Shown: positions 17,598 to 26,212, counted from the first letter of the stretch. The stretch: DNA of 58,746 bases from an uncultured Oscillospiraceae bacterium (GCA_934667815.1 CAKUMO010000016.1:1-58746); one strand, 5' to 3'. Numbers and translations are program-made. Notes: generated by a model not told the origin, from the sequence alone.

Positions 17598-18887
17598 TTA
17601 AATTTTTTCGATGACTTCCAGACCGCCGAGGTACTTGCGCAGAACCTCCGGCACGACCACGGAGCCGTCGGCACGCTGGTTCTGCTCGACCATCGCCGGG
17701 AAGATGCGCGAGGTCGCAAGGCCGGAGCCGTTGAGCGTGTGGACAAACTCGGTCTTGCCTGTGGCTTCGCGGCGGAAGCGGATGTTGCCGCGTCTTGCCT
17801 GATAATCACGCGCGTTGGAGACGGAGGAAACCTCCTTGTAGCCGTTCATGGACGGAATCTGGATCTCGATGTCATATGTCCGTGCCATGGAGGCCGAGCA
17901 GTCACCTGCCGCCAGCTTGACCGTGCGGAAGTGGAAGCCAAGACCCTTGACGAGATTTTCGGCCTTTCGCACCAGCTCCTCAAAGGCTTCGTCGGACTTC
18001 TCGGGCAGGGTGTACTGGAACATCTCGACCTTATTGAACTGGTGGCCGCGCACCATGCCGCGCTCGTCGGCACGATGCGAACCGGCCTCGCGGCGGAAGC
18101 ACGGCGTGTAGGCAAACAGCTTGTGCGGCAGAACGGCTTCGCTCAGAATCTCACCGCGGTGCAGTGAGGCCAGCGCGGTTTCGGCCGTCGGGAGCATGAA
18201 GTGCATGCGGTCATCCGTCGGATTTTCGATTTTATAGACCTCGTCGGCAAACTTCGGGAACTGACCGGCCGTTTCGCCGCACTGGTACTCGAGCATGTGC
18301 GGAAGAATGACCATTTCGTAGCCGTCGGCCAGATGCGTGTCGATAAAATAGTTCAGAAGCGCCCATTCCAGCCGCGCACCCAGACCGCGATAGATCCAGA
18401 AGCCCGTGCCCGCCAGACGCGTGCCGCGCTCGTAGTCGATCAGGCCGAGATCGGTGCAGAGATCGACGTGGTGCTTCGGCTCAAAGTCGAAATGATGCGG
18501 TTCGCCGTAGTAACGCAGCGGCTCGTTGTTCTCCTTGCCGCCCGGCTTCAGATCGGGATCCGGCAGATTCGGCAGCGAGAGCATCAGCGTGCGGTACTCG
18601 GCCTCGACGTCGGTCAGCTCCTTTGCGTCCTCGGCGATGGCGGCCTTCAGCTCGGCCATGCGCTTAAAGATGGGCGCGACGTCCTCGCCCGCCTTTTTGC
18701 GAACGGGAATTTCCTTGGAAACGCGGTTCTGCTCGGCCTTGCTCGTCTCGCTTTGCAAGATCAGTGCGCGGCGCTTGGCGTCCAGCTCAAGAATGCGGTC
18801 GATCTGCGCGTCGCAATCGACTTCTTTTGCACGGAGACCGGCCTTGACCGCCTCGGGATCGTCTTTGATTCGTTTAATGTCCAGCAT
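17598..18887 (-). CDS. serS: Serine-tRNA ligase
   Basis: A 429-residue class II aminoacyl-tRNA synthetase. The N-terminal coiled-coil arm that contacts the tRNA spans about residues 25-100 (LELDAKRRALILQSE...EDAKELTDVEAEYRTL). Motif 2 is FRREAGSHRADERGMVRGHQF in the catalytic core, and motif 3 lies in HTLNGSGLATSRI. SSVSNARDYQARR is the serine-site region. No T-box leader is visible: only 31 bp separate it from the upstream gene, so it is probably expressed from the parAB unit. Confidence 0.97.
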   Translation of the reverse strand: MLDIKRIKDDPEAVKAGLRAKEVDCDAQIDRILELDAKRRALILQSETSKAEQNRVSKEIPVRKKAGEDVAPIFKRMAELKAAIAEDAKELTDVEAEYRTLMLSLPNLPDPDLKPGGKENNEPLRYYGEPHHFDFEPKHHVDLCTDLGLIDYERGTRLAGTGFWIYRGLGARLEWALLNYFIDTHLADGYEMVILPHMLEYQCGETAGQFPKFADEVYKIENPTDDRMHFMLPTAETALASLHRGEILSEAVLPHKLFAYTPCFRREAGSHRADERGMVRGHQFNKVEMFQYTLPEKSDEAFEELVRKAENLVKGLGFHFRTVKLAAGDCSASMARTYDIEIQIPSMNGYKEVSSVSNARDYQARRGNIRFRREATGKTEFVHTLNGSGLATSRIFPAMVEQNQRADGSVVVPEVLRKYLGGLEVIEKI

Positions 18888-18918
18888 GTTCCTTCACCTC
18901 ATGGGATAGATTATGAAA

Positions 18919-19455
18919 TTATGACAGTTTTGCCGCAAGGGCTTCGTACTGTGCGCGGACGCTTTCGTCCAGTGCGCTTGCGCAGGTACTCAGTGCCTGC
19001 ATTTTCTCTCGAAATTCTGTGGAATTTCCGCTTTGGTACGCCATATACGCCTCGAGCAGAAGCTGTGTTGCTTCGGCGCGTGACTCGGCGGCTTTTTTCT
19101 CGGCCTCGAGCGCAGCGTTTGCTTTATTTAATGTATCGTTCTCACTTTGTGCCTGCTTGAGTGTGTCCTGTGCAAGTGCTGCGGAGGTTTGTGCGCTCGA
19201 AAGCTCCTCCTCCAGCGCCTTGACCCTGTTCTGTTCCTGCTCGAGATTGTCCTGAAGCGCGGCGATATTCTCCCGTGCGCCGAGGTCGGCGGCTTCCAGA
19301 TCGTTCTGTACCGCTGCGAGCTTAATGCCCAACGACAGCGCGACGATCAGAAATGCACCCGCGCATAAAATCGCCAGATATTCCAGCAGCGCACGCTTTT
19401 TCTTTGCCGTCAGCGGCGCCTGCTCCTGCTTTTCCGGCTGCTTATTCTCATCCAT
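18919..19455 (-). CDS. Membrane-anchored coiled-coil protein downstream of parB
   Basis: A 178-residue protein: a basic N-terminus (residues 1-25), one transmembrane helix (about 25-47) and a long heptad-rich coiled coil (about 50-135; LEQEQNRVKALEEELSS and similar). A short C-terminal helical segment follows. I take ATG 19455, which has GGAGG 6 bases upstream; another ATG two codons earlier directly abuts that site. It overlaps parB by 8 bases, so it is coupled to chromosome-segregation genes. The function is unknown. A structural link between the segregation machinery and the membrane is possible but not shown. Confidence 0.7.
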   Translation of the reverse strand: MDENKQPEKQEQAPLTAKKKRALLEYLAILCAGAFLIVALSLGIKLAAVQNDLEAADLGARENIAALQDNLEQEQNRVKALEEELSSAQTSAALAQDTLKQAQSENDTLNKANAALEAEKKAAESRAEATQLLLEAYMAYQSGNSTEFREKMQALSTCASALDESVRAQYEALAAKLS

Positions 19456-20329
19456 GCGCATCCTCCGACGGGTCTAATGCAAGAAGAATTTCATACAGGC
19501 GCTGCAGGTCGTCCTCTCCGTAGAATTCCAGCTCGAAGCGCCCCTTGCGTTTGCCGTTGACGATGCGAACCTTGCGGTCGAGCCTGCGGCTGAGCGCTTT
19601 TTCACATTCTGCAACGTAATCCACGCCCGTGTGCTTGGGCGGCTCGGGCTTCTTTTCCTCGGCGGCAAGGCGCTTGCACATGGCTTCGGCCTGACGAACC
19701 GAGAGACGCAGTGCAAGAATGCGCTGTGCGGCGGTTTTTTGCTTGGCTTTGGTTGGCAGGCTCAGAATCGCTCGGGCATGTCCTGCGGATAATTCGCCCT
19801 TTTCGACCAGCTCGCGCACCTCGTCCGGCAGCGCCAGCAGACGCAGTGCGTTGGCCACGGCGGGACGCGATTTGCCCACGCGTGCGGCGGCTTCTTCCTG
19901 CGTCAGACCGTATTCCTCCGTGAGAACGCGATAGCCTTCGGCTTCCTCCATGGGGTTGAGATCCTGCCGCTGCAGGTTCTCAATGAGCGCCAGCTCCATG
20001 ACGGTCTTGTCGTCGGCCTCGACGACGACCACCGGCACCTCCTGTAAGCCTGCAAGGCGCGCAGCGCGCCAGCGGCGTTCGCCCGCGATGATTTGGTAGA
20101 AGCCGCCGTCCATTTTGCGCACGGCAAGCGGCTGCAAAATGCCGTGTTCCGAGATGGAATCGGCCAGCGCCTGCAATTCTTCCTCGTCAAAGCGGTGACG
20201 CGGCTGATTCGGGTTCGGCTCGACCTTCTGAAGCGGCAGACTCGTTACGGCCTGTGCACTCTCGGGTACGGAAAAATCATCGATCAATGCGCCGAGACCG
20301 CGGCCGAGGCCGCGCTGTTTCGTACTCAT
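19448..20329 (-). CDS. parB: Chromosome-partitioning protein ParB (Spo0J)
   Basis: A 293-residue CTP-dependent clamp that loads at parS. The N-terminal part (GLGRGLGALI, then LPLQKVEPNPNQPRHRFDEEEL) matches ParB. The CTP-binding/arginine motif is GERRWRAARLAGL (GERRxRA), and the DNA-binding helix-turn-helix is LTQEEAAARVGKSRPAVANALRLLAL. Two perfect parS sites are within 3 kb. The start overlaps the parA stop by 4 bases. Confidence 0.97.
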   Translation of the reverse strand: MSTKQRGLGRGLGALIDDFSVPESAQAVTSLPLQKVEPNPNQPRHRFDEEELQALADSISEHGILQPLAVRKMDGGFYQIIAGERRWRAARLAGLQEVPVVVVEADDKTVMELALIENLQRQDLNPMEEAEGYRVLTEEYGLTQEEAAARVGKSRPAVANALRLLALPDEVRELVEKGELSAGHARAILSLPTKAKQKTAAQRILALRLSVRQAEAMCKRLAAEEKKPEPPKHTGVDYVAECEKALSRRLDRKVRIVNGKRKGRFELEFYGEDDLQRLYEILLALDPSEDAHG

Positions 20330-21090
20330 AATTTACCCTCGTTTCTGCGGATCTCCTCCGCGACTGCAAGATACGCGCTCGCGCCGCGGCTCGCGCGGTC
20401 GTAGACCGTGACCGGTAGACCGTGACTCGGCGCCTCGGCCAGACGCACATTGCGCGGAATGACGGCGGTGAACACCTTACCGGGGAAGTGCCGGCGTACC
20501 TCCTGCGCGACTTGATTGGAGAAATTCGTTCGGCCGTCATACATGGTCAGGAGCACGCCGAATACCTGAATCGTCGGGTTCAGCCTGCGCTTAATGGCGC
20601 GAAGCGTGGACATCAGGTCGCTCAGACCCTCGAGCGCGAAATATTCGCACTGCACCGGAATGAGCACGCTGTCGGCTGCGCACAGGGCGTTGAGCGTTAA
20701 AAGCTCGAGAGACGGCGGGCAGTCAATGAAGATGTAATCGTATTGTTCTCGGAGCGGTTCCAACACGTTCTTTAGTTGAAACTCGCGGTTATCCACGTCG
20801 ATCAGCTCGACACTCGCGCCCGCGAGATCGGAGCCGGAGGGCAGGACGTCGCCGAATTTTGTGTGCACGATGGCTTTTTCCGCGGGGATTTCCCCGATGA
20901 CGACTTCATAAACGCTGTGCGCGGCCTGCTTTTTGTCTACGCCTAGCCCTGAGGTTGCATTCGCCTGCGGGTCAAAATCGCAGAGCAGCACACGCGAACC
21001 GGCGGCGGTAAGCGCCGCGGTGAGGTTGACGGCGGTGGTGGTTTTTCCGACGCCGCCCTTTTGATTGACGATCGCAACGATTTTTGCCAT
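20326..21090 (-). CDS. parA: Chromosome-partitioning ATPase ParA (Soj)
   Basis: A 254-residue deviant Walker ATPase that works with ParB and, in related bacteria, regulates DnaA. The deviant Walker A is NQKGGVGKTTTAVNL near the N-terminus. Other motifs are CDFDPQANATSGLG and IDCPPSLELLTLNAL. The absence of an N-terminal DNA-binding extension marks the chromosomal Soj type. GGAGGCG precedes the start. A parS site lies 65 bp upstream. Confidence 0.97.
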   Translation of the reverse strand: MAKIVAIVNQKGGVGKTTTAVNLTAALTAAGSRVLLCDFDPQANATSGLGVDKKQAAHSVYEVVIGEIPAEKAIVHTKFGDVLPSGSDLAGASVELIDVDNREFQLKNVLEPLREQYDYIFIDCPPSLELLTLNALCAADSVLIPVQCEYFALEGLSDLMSTLRAIKRRLNPTIQVFGVLLTMYDGRTNFSNQVAQEVRRHFPGKVFTAVIPRNVRLAEAPSHGLPVTVYDRASRGASAYLAVAEEIRRNEGKL

Positions 21091-21154
21091 AGCGCCGCCT
21101 CCTTTTTTCTTATGATAACACAGCGGTTTTCATTTTTCAACCGTTTTCACGATT

Positions 21155-21170
21155 TGTTTCACGTGAAACA
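21155..21170. other. parS centromere-like site 1
   Basis: TGTTTCACGTGAAACA, a perfect match to the 16-bp Firmicutes parS palindrome. It lies in the spacer upstream of parA, between parA and the lexA terminator. Confidence 0.97.
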
Positions 21171-21175
21171 ATAAA

Positions 21176-21196
21176 AAGGCGAGCCACGCTCGCCTT
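21176..21196 (-). terminator. Terminator of lexA
   Basis: A 9-bp stem, AAGGCGAGC (21176-21184) with GCTCGCCTT (21188-21196). On the minus strand it is followed by TTTTTAT. It begins 7 bp beyond the lexA stop codon and ends 6 bp from parS site 1. Confidence 0.85.
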
Positions 21197-21202
21197 AGTT
21201 TT

Positions 21203-21772
21203 TCAGTATTCGCGCACGACCGCCCGAACACGCCCGAGAATGCGTGCATCGCGACCGTCGATGGGGGAATAGTCCGGGTTTTCCGGCATCAGCCAGACTT
21301 GGCCGTTTCGCAGCCGCAGCCGCTTGACCGTGGCTTCGTCCCCGAGCAACGCAACAACAATCTGACCGTTGTCGGCAGTTTGCTGGGGATGCACGACGAG
21401 CTTATCACCGTCCAGAATCCCTGCGCCGATCATGGATTCACCGCGAACGCGCAGGACAAAGCAGCCCTCGTCGCCCTCCCAGGGAAGATAGCCCTCAATA
21501 TTCTCCTGTGCGAGAATGGGCTGGCCGGCCGTGACGATGCCAATGATGGGCAGCCCGCGCTGCTCCTGTAGGGTGATTGCGCGGTTTTTCGTGCCATCCA
21601 CCGTAATCAGGCCTTCTTTGTGCAGCTCTGATAGATGATAATGTACGGACGCCGTGGATTTCAGGCCGACGGCCTGCATGATCTCGCGCACGGAGGGCGC
21701 GTAGCCATTGCGCGCGGAAAAGTCTTTGAGAAATTCTAAAATTTCGCCGCGTTTGGTGCTCGTTCTGCCCAT
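21203..21772 (-). CDS. lexA: SOS repressor LexA
   Basis: A 189-residue repressor-protease. The N-terminal winged helix has the pattern GYAPSVREIMQAVGLKSTASVHYHL. The self-cleavage bond is Ala82-Gly83 in VTAGQP. The catalytic dyad is Ser113 (RGESMIGAG) and Lys150 (EATVKRL). It represses DNA-damage genes until RecA promotes its cleavage. The ATG at 21772 has GGAG 8 bases upstream; the reading frame continues further but lies inside the radical SAM gene. I could not identify a convincing LexA operator upstream. Confidence 0.95.
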   Translation of the reverse strand: MGRTSTKRGEILEFLKDFSARNGYAPSVREIMQAVGLKSTASVHYHLSELHKEGLITVDGTKNRAITLQEQRGLPIIGIVTAGQPILAQENIEGYLPWEGDEGCFVLRVRGESMIGAGILDGDKLVVHPQQTADNGQIVVALLGDEATVKRLRLRNGQVWLMPENPDYSPIDGRDARILGRVRAVVREY

Positions 21773-21802
21773 GCGGGTCACTCCTTTTATTATGGTGACC
21801 CT

Positions 21803-21832
21803 ATTATACCACATCATGCACCAAAATGCAAA
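21803..21832 (-). promoter_or_regulatory. Probable lexA promoter
   Basis: On the minus strand TTTGCA (21827-21832) and TATAAT (21803-21808) are separated by 18 bp. The -35 element is next to the palindrome CAAACGTTTG (21829-21838), a possible operator, though it does not match the clostridial LexA consensus I know. Confidence 0.5.
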
Positions 21833-21840
21833 CGTTTGTT

Positions 21841-22725
21841 TCAGGAAATTCCCTCGAAATTGAAGTCCGGTAAAAATTCTTTTGTTGCCGCAGCGATGTC
21901 CTGTGTGTAGCCGCGAGACAGTCCGACCAACTCCATCCACGATACTGCGCCGTCGTATTCCTCCTGCGTGATACGACGGTCCAGCGGCGGTAGACGGGCG
22001 GCACGCCCCATAGGCACATATTGGCTCATGAGAGAGACGAGAATTTCGTCGCGCGGAAGATGATCTGCAAGCCAATCCAGGACGCCGAGCGTATTGTCCA
22101 AATATCCCGGTAAAACCAGATGGCGTACCAGCAGGCCTCGCCGCATGATGTCGTCCTCAATCACTGCCGGGCCAACCTGCCGGTACATTTCACGCAGTGC
22201 GGCGCCTGCCACCTCAAAATAGTCCGGAGCTGCCGAGAGCTTTTTGGCAAGCGCGTTGTCCGAATATTTGAAATCCGGCAAGTAAATATCAACCAAACCC
22301 TCGAGAGCCTTTAATGTCTCAACGCTTTCGTAGCCGCCGCAGTTATAGACGACGGGCACCGGGAGCTTCGGATACAGCGCCGGCAGAATGTCCGGCAGAA
22401 AATGTGTCGGCGTGACCAGATCAATGGACTGTGCGCCCTCATCAATCAGGCGTTCGAAAATCTCGCGCAGATGTGCGCTCGTGACCGGCACGCCCCGCCC
22501 CAGCTCACTGATTTCCTGATTCTGACAAAAAGCGCAGCGCAGCGTGCATCCAGAGAAGAATACTGCGCCGGTTCCAAAGCTCCCGGAAATTACCGGCTCC
22601 TCGCCATAGTGCAGCATTGCGCGCGCGACGCGCGCTCCGTCCGGCATACGGCAAAAGCCAAGGCTTCCTGCCGTGCGATCCGCCCCGCAGCGGCGCGGAC
22701 AGAGAGTGCAGTGACGGTAATCCAT
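21841..22725 (-). CDS. Radical SAM protein of the PFL-activase-like (COG1313) type
   Basis: A 294-residue radical SAM protein. The cluster motif is CTLRCAFC (Cys60, Cys64, Cys67) within GAVFFSGCTLRCAFCQNQEIS. Before it, Cys6, Cys9, Cys13 and Cys25 form a second Cys-rich group (CTLCPRRC...GFC), as in COG1313 proteins described as uncharacterised relatives of pyruvate-formate-lyase-activating enzyme. The likely partner is unknown; no glycyl-radical enzyme lies nearby. It shares its upstream spacer with the divergent RlmD-type gene and parS site 2. Confidence 0.75.
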   Translation of the reverse strand: MDYRHCTLCPRRCGADRTAGSLGFCRMPDGARVARAMLHYGEEPVISGSFGTGAVFFSGCTLRCAFCQNQEISELGRGVPVTSAHLREIFERLIDEGAQSIDLVTPTHFLPDILPALYPKLPVPVVYNCGGYESVETLKALEGLVDIYLPDFKYSDNALAKKLSAAPDYFEVAGAALREMYRQVGPAVIEDDIMRRGLLVRHLVLPGYLDNTLGVLDWLADHLPRDEILVSLMSQYVPMGRAARLPPLDRRITQEEYDGAVSWMELVGLSRGYTQDIAAATKEFLPDFNFEGIS

Positions 22726-22786
22726 AGTTCCTCCAATTTGCTCTTTTCAGAGCGGCAAGAATGTGATACAATAGAAAAAACAACAG

Positions 22787-22802
22787 TGTTTCACGTGAAA
22801 CA
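22787..22802. other. parS centromere-like site 2
   Basis: TGTTTCACGTGAAACA, identical to site 1 and 1.6 kb away. It lies in the leader of the RlmD-type gene, between a -10-like TACAAT (22767-22772) and the start codon. ParB binding here could affect that gene's expression; this is inference. Confidence 0.97.
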
Positions 22803-22816
22803 AAGCGAGGCTGACC

Positions 22817-24169
22817 ATGCTGAAAAAGAACGAAATCTACCGCGCGGTCGTGACGGGTTTTACCAGCGAAGGCCTGGGCGTTTGCCGTGTCGAGGGCTGT
22901 GCCGTGTTTGTGCCGAACGCCGCTCCGGACGAGGAGTATGACCTGCGCATTGTCCACATCGGAAAAAATGCCGCGCACGGCCGCATTGAGAAAATTATAA
23001 CGCGCTCACCGCATCGTGTCAACCGTCTGTGCCCTTATGCGAAGCAGTGCGGCGGCTGCGACTTCTGGCATCTGGACTACGAGGCCGAGTCTGCGCTCAA
23101 GGCGCAGCGCGTGACGGATGCACTCAATCGCCTTGGCGGACAGTCGCTGGAGACGGTTCCAATCACACCGGCGCCGACCTGTGAGGGTTACCGAAACAAG
23201 GCACAATTTCCCGTTGCGCCCGGAAAAGACGGCCCGGTTGCAGGTTTTTTTAAAAAAGGCACGCACGAGGTCGTGGAGATCGCGCACTGCCGCATCCAGC
23301 CGGATTGTGCGGATGCGGCCAAGGACGCCGTGCTGGAATACATGAAAAAATTTGGCGTCAGCGCCTATGACGAGACAAAGCATGCAGGCTTGGTGCGGCA
23401 CATCTACGTCCGCCACGCGGCTGCGACCGGCGAGGTCATGGTCTGCATCGTGGCAAACGGTGAAAAACTCCCGAGAGAGGATGCGTTGGCCGCGCTGCTA
23501 CAAGCGCGTGTTCCGGGGCTGAAAAGCGTGATTCTGAACACAAATACGCGGGCGGGCAATGCGATTTTGGGCGAAAAGCAGCGCACGATCTGGGGCGCGG
23601 ACGCAATCGAGGACGTGCTCTGCGGTCTGCGGTTCCGCATCTCCCCGAAGTCCTTCTATCAGGTCAACCGTGCTCAGGCCGAGGTATTGTATCAAAAAGC
23701 GCTCGAGGCGGCCAATTTGACGGGGCAAGAACGCGTACTCGACCTCTACTGCGGCACAGGCACGATCACGCTCTGTCTTGCGTCGCGGGCGAAGGAGGCC
23801 ATCGGCGTGGAAATTATCGAGGCGGCGGTGCGCGATGCCGGAGAAAACGCGAAGCGCAACGGCGTCACAAATGCGAAATTTTTCTGTGCCGACGCGGGAC
23901 AGGCCGCGCAGCGCCTGAGCGCCGAGGGCGAACGCCCCGACGTGATCGTGGTCGATCCACCGCGCAAGGGACTCTCGTCCGACGTGATCGAGGCGATTGC
24001 GCAGATGTCGCCGCAGCGCGTGGTTTACGTCTCCTGCGATCCGGCAACGTTGGCGCGCGATGTCAAGCTCCTGACCGAGCGCGGCTACGCGCTGCGTCAC
24101 GCCGAGGCCGTCGATCTGTTCCCACGCTGCGCACATGTGGAGACTGTCGTTCTGCTGTCACGGACATGA
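22817..24169 (+). CDS. rlmD: 23S rRNA (uracil-C5)-methyltransferase, RlmD/RumA type
   Basis: A 450-residue methyltransferase. A TRAM domain occupies the first 60 residues. An iron-sulfur Cys cluster follows (CPYAKQCGGCDFWHL). The SAM-binding motif is LDLYCGTGTITLCLA, and the nucleophilic cysteine is Cys407 in VVYVSCDPATLARD. The family methylates uracil C5 in 23S rRNA (U1939 or U747) or tRNA U54. Clostridia often carry several paralogues, so exact target specificity cannot be assigned by sequence reading alone. Confidence 0.88.
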   Translation: MLKKNEIYRAVVTGFTSEGLGVCRVEGCAVFVPNAAPDEEYDLRIVHIGKNAAHGRIEKIITRSPHRVNRLCPYAKQCGGCDFWHLDYEAESALKAQRVTDALNRLGGQSLETVPITPAPTCEGYRNKAQFPVAPGKDGPVAGFFKKGTHEVVEIAHCRIQPDCADAAKDAVLEYMKKFGVSAYDETKHAGLVRHIYVRHAAATGEVMVCIVANGEKLPREDALAALLQARVPGLKSVILNTNTRAGNAILGEKQRTIWGADAIEDVLCGLRFRISPKSFYQVNRAQAEVLYQKALEAANLTGQERVLDLYCGTGTITLCLASRAKEAIGVEIIEAAVRDAGENAKRNGVTNAKFFCADAGQAAQRLSAEGERPDVIVVDPPRKGLSSDVIEAIAQMSPQRVVYVSCDPATLARDVKLLTERGYALRHAEAVDLFPRCAHVETVVLLSRT

Positions 24170-24447
24170 GGTCAAGAGTCGAGAAATGGCTCGAAATAAG
24201 GGCATTTGCGGGTTTATGTCTTTAGCGGGGGCATAGATATGTTTCCACAGAGCGAGAGAGTAAAATTGGGAAAATCCACTGCTGTAACTCTACTTTCGCT
24301 ATCAACGGCAAAAATGTGAGATTGAGACTATCGGATTGTTGTCATTTGGTCCTTTTCGAGAGGTTGAGACTCTCGTTATGTTGTCAAATCGGGCTGTAAC
24401 GGTAGTTTTGTTGTCCGAGGGCTATAGGAGGAGATCAGAAATAAATT
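24170..24447. other. Low-GC spacer with degenerate repeats, possible IS end
   Basis: No gene is seen. Three related units follow each other at 24322-24349, 24364-24392 and 24394-24420. The first two share TTGAGACTnTCG...TGTTGTCA, and the third ends TTTTGTTGTCCG. Multiple short repeats ending in TGTTGTC-like motifs are known at the tips of IS21-family elements, but no transposase remains here, so this is only a possible relic. It marks the left edge of a stretch with clearly lower GC than the surrounding core. Confidence 0.4.
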
Positions 24448-25062
24448 ATGTTGAACTGGTTTAGATCAATAATGAATTCAGGCTCGGTGCTGGGTTATTT
24501 CTTTCAGGCTGTGCCGATAACATGCTTTGCAGGAATCGTTTATCTGATTATCAGAGTGGTCACCGTAAAGAGAAACAAGCTCAAGGTTGAGTGGCTGAAA
24601 GAAATAAGGAAGCTGCTTTTCACCTGTTATCTTACGGGATTAATTAGCCTTGTGGTCTTACCTGCAAACTTCTGGTTGAGCTTTTTTGATGGCATCCTTT
24701 TAGGCTGGTGGGATGAAATGCTCCCGATTTTCAGCTTTGGCGGGTTCAATTTAGTACCGTCGCTTATAAAGGCATTATCAGGTGAACTCACTATAGGCAG
24801 TTGGGTAAAAACCATGCTCATAGGGAACATAGCGATGTTTTTACCGTTGGGGTTTTTCCTCCCGTTTGTCACAGAAAGAGTCAACAGAAAAAACATCTTT
24901 GTGGTAGCCATCGCTGTTCCATTCATTGTAGAACTGCTGCAGATGGTATTTGGCAGAAGCTTCGATATTGATGACTTGATCTGTAACTTTATCGGCATCG
25001 TGGTCGGATTCTTTATTGCCTACGTAATCAAAGGCAGGAAGAAAGAAGAATCAAAGACTTGA
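24448..25062 (+). CDS. VanZ-family membrane protein
   Basis: A 204-residue integral membrane protein with about five hydrophobic helices. The central segment GNIAMFLPLGFFLPF and the downstream ELLQMVFGRSFDIDDLICNFIG are typical of the VanZ-like family, some of which raise teicoplanin resistance. Most chromosomal members have no known role, and no van genes are nearby. Codon use is AT-richer than in the flanking core. GGAGGAG lies about 14 bases upstream of the ATG. Confidence 0.82.
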   Translation: MLNWFRSIMNSGSVLGYFFQAVPITCFAGIVYLIIRVVTVKRNKLKVEWLKEIRKLLFTCYLTGLISLVVLPANFWLSFFDGILLGWWDEMLPIFSFGGFNLVPSLIKALSGELTIGSWVKTMLIGNIAMFLPLGFFLPFVTERVNRKNIFVVAIAVPFIVELLQMVFGRSFDIDDLICNFIGIVVGFFIAYVIKGRKKEESKT

Positions 25063-25170
25063 AAGTATATACATCAAGGCTCCCACACTGCCATCATCGG
25101 CGGCGGGGAGCGGCAGGATGACAAGATTACAGTTATAATAATAGGTTTGAAAAATGGAGGGATTGATGCT

Positions 25171-25710
25171 GTGAAAAAATATGAAGACGTAATGAAGTTA
25201 AGTCCAGACGTGTTTTTTGATTATGTAGCTTCAATTCGCTATGGGTATAAGGATCTACAAGGAAACCTTCATTTTCAGGATGAAGATAACTTTACAGTCC
25301 GTGATTACACTTTTTCTTCTGTCGAAGAAGTTGTTGAAAATAACTGTGCTTGGTGCTGGGAAATAGCCGAGCTCACAAAACAGTATTGTATCAGGAACAG
25401 CATTCCATACCACTCATGGTTTATGGAGTACAGATCAGAAGAACTCCATCAAACGCACACGCAGGTTTTTATGCTCTATCAAGAGAAATGGAGTCCCGCT
25501 CCCGACAACAGTCTCGGTATTCAATTGGGCGAACATGGATTCTTTGATTTAAATGAAAGCGTACAATGGTTCAAAAACTTTTTTACAGACTATCTAAAAG
25601 CAGTGCTTAAGGATAAATATGATGAGAAAAATCTTCTGCTGAAGGAATACAACTGCGAATTTCCGACCGGTATTTCTGATGATGAGTATCTTGACAGGAT
25701 TAGACAATAA
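25171..25710 (+). CDS. Transglutaminase-like superfamily protein
   Basis: A 179-residue protein if the GTG at 25171 is the start; GGAGGG lies 9 bases before it, while the upstream in-frame ATG at 25147 lacks a ribosome-binding site. A Cys-His-Asp pattern is visible: CAWCWEIAELTKQYC (Cys59, Cys62), HTHTQVF (His96) and FFDLNES (Asp126), spaced as in transglutaminase-like cysteine peptidases. Total length and order fit small members of that superfamily. The substrate is unknown. Like the VanZ gene it is AT-rich and probably acquired by transfer. Confidence 0.6.
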   Translation: MKKYEDVMKLSPDVFFDYVASIRYGYKDLQGNLHFQDEDNFTVRDYTFSSVEEVVENNCAWCWEIAELTKQYCIRNSIPYHSWFMEYRSEELHQTHTQVFMLYQEKWSPAPDNSLGIQLGEHGFFDLNESVQWFKNFFTDYLKAVLKDKYDEKNLLLKEYNCEFPTGISDDEYLDRIRQ

Positions 25711-25810
25711 AAGAGGATTGTACGGTGGTCCTGCTATGCCGGGAAAATGCAGATATTTAAGAAAAGCACAGGCGCAAGCTCACACATGAAAAAGCAAAAC
25801 GGAGGGTAAA

Positions 25811-26212
25811 ATGCAGCTTCGGGAATACACAACCTACCATGAATCGGAAATTCTGCGCCTTTATGCAAGCGTCGGCTGGACGGCGTACACCGACGACACG
25901 GCGGCGCTGCGCGAGGGCTTCGCGCACTCGCTGCTGACCATCGCGGCCTACGAGGACGAAGCGCTGGCCGGCCTTGTGCGCGTCGTAGGCGACGGCGCGA
26001 CGATCGTGCTTGTGCAGGATCTGCTGGTTGCGCCGGAATATCAGAGAAAAGGCATCGGACGTGCGCTGCTGCAAGCGGTGCTGGACAGATACCGCGCGGC
26101 GCGTCAGCTCCAACTGGTCACGGACGACACAGAGAAAACGCTCGCATTTTACAAATCCATGGGCTTTGCGGAAAATGCTGCATTCGGCTGCCGCGGCATG
26201 ATGCTGGCATAA
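25811..26212 (+). CDS. GNAT-family N-acetyltransferase
   Basis: A 133-residue acetyltransferase. The acetyl-CoA loop is VAPEYQRKGIGRALLQAVLDRY (Q/RxxGxG/A motif). It is preceded by a beta-strand DLLV and followed by LVTDDTEKTLAFYKSMGF, the common closing segment. The substrate is not predictable. The base composition returns to the GC-rich core type, so the low-GC island ends before it. A GGAGGG ribosome-binding site precedes the start, and a terminator immediately follows the stop. Confidence 0.85.
   Translation: MQLREYTTYHESEILRLYASVGWTAYTDDTAALREGFAHSLLTIAAYEDEALAGLVRVVGDGATIVLVQDLLVAPEYQRKGIGRALLQAVLDRYRAARQLQLVTDDTEKTLAFYKSMGFAENAAFGCRGMMLA

Noticed and set aside
18888..18918. T-box leader for serS
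   Set aside because: Only 31 bp separate it from the upstream gene, too short for any T-box. The glyS and proB leaders are also too short.
21829..21838. LexA operator at CAAACGTTTG
   Set aside because: The palindrome does not match the GAACATATGTTC-type box known in Clostridia; I kept it only as a note to the promoter.
21773..22075. N-terminal extension of LexA
   Set aside because: The upstream in-frame sequence lies within the radical SAM gene, and a good ribosome-binding site plus family N-terminus support ATG 21772.
24448..25710. Vancomycin-resistance cluster
   Set aside because: Only a VanZ-family gene is present, with no vanH, vanA, vanX or regulators; most VanZ-like proteins are unrelated to resistance operons.
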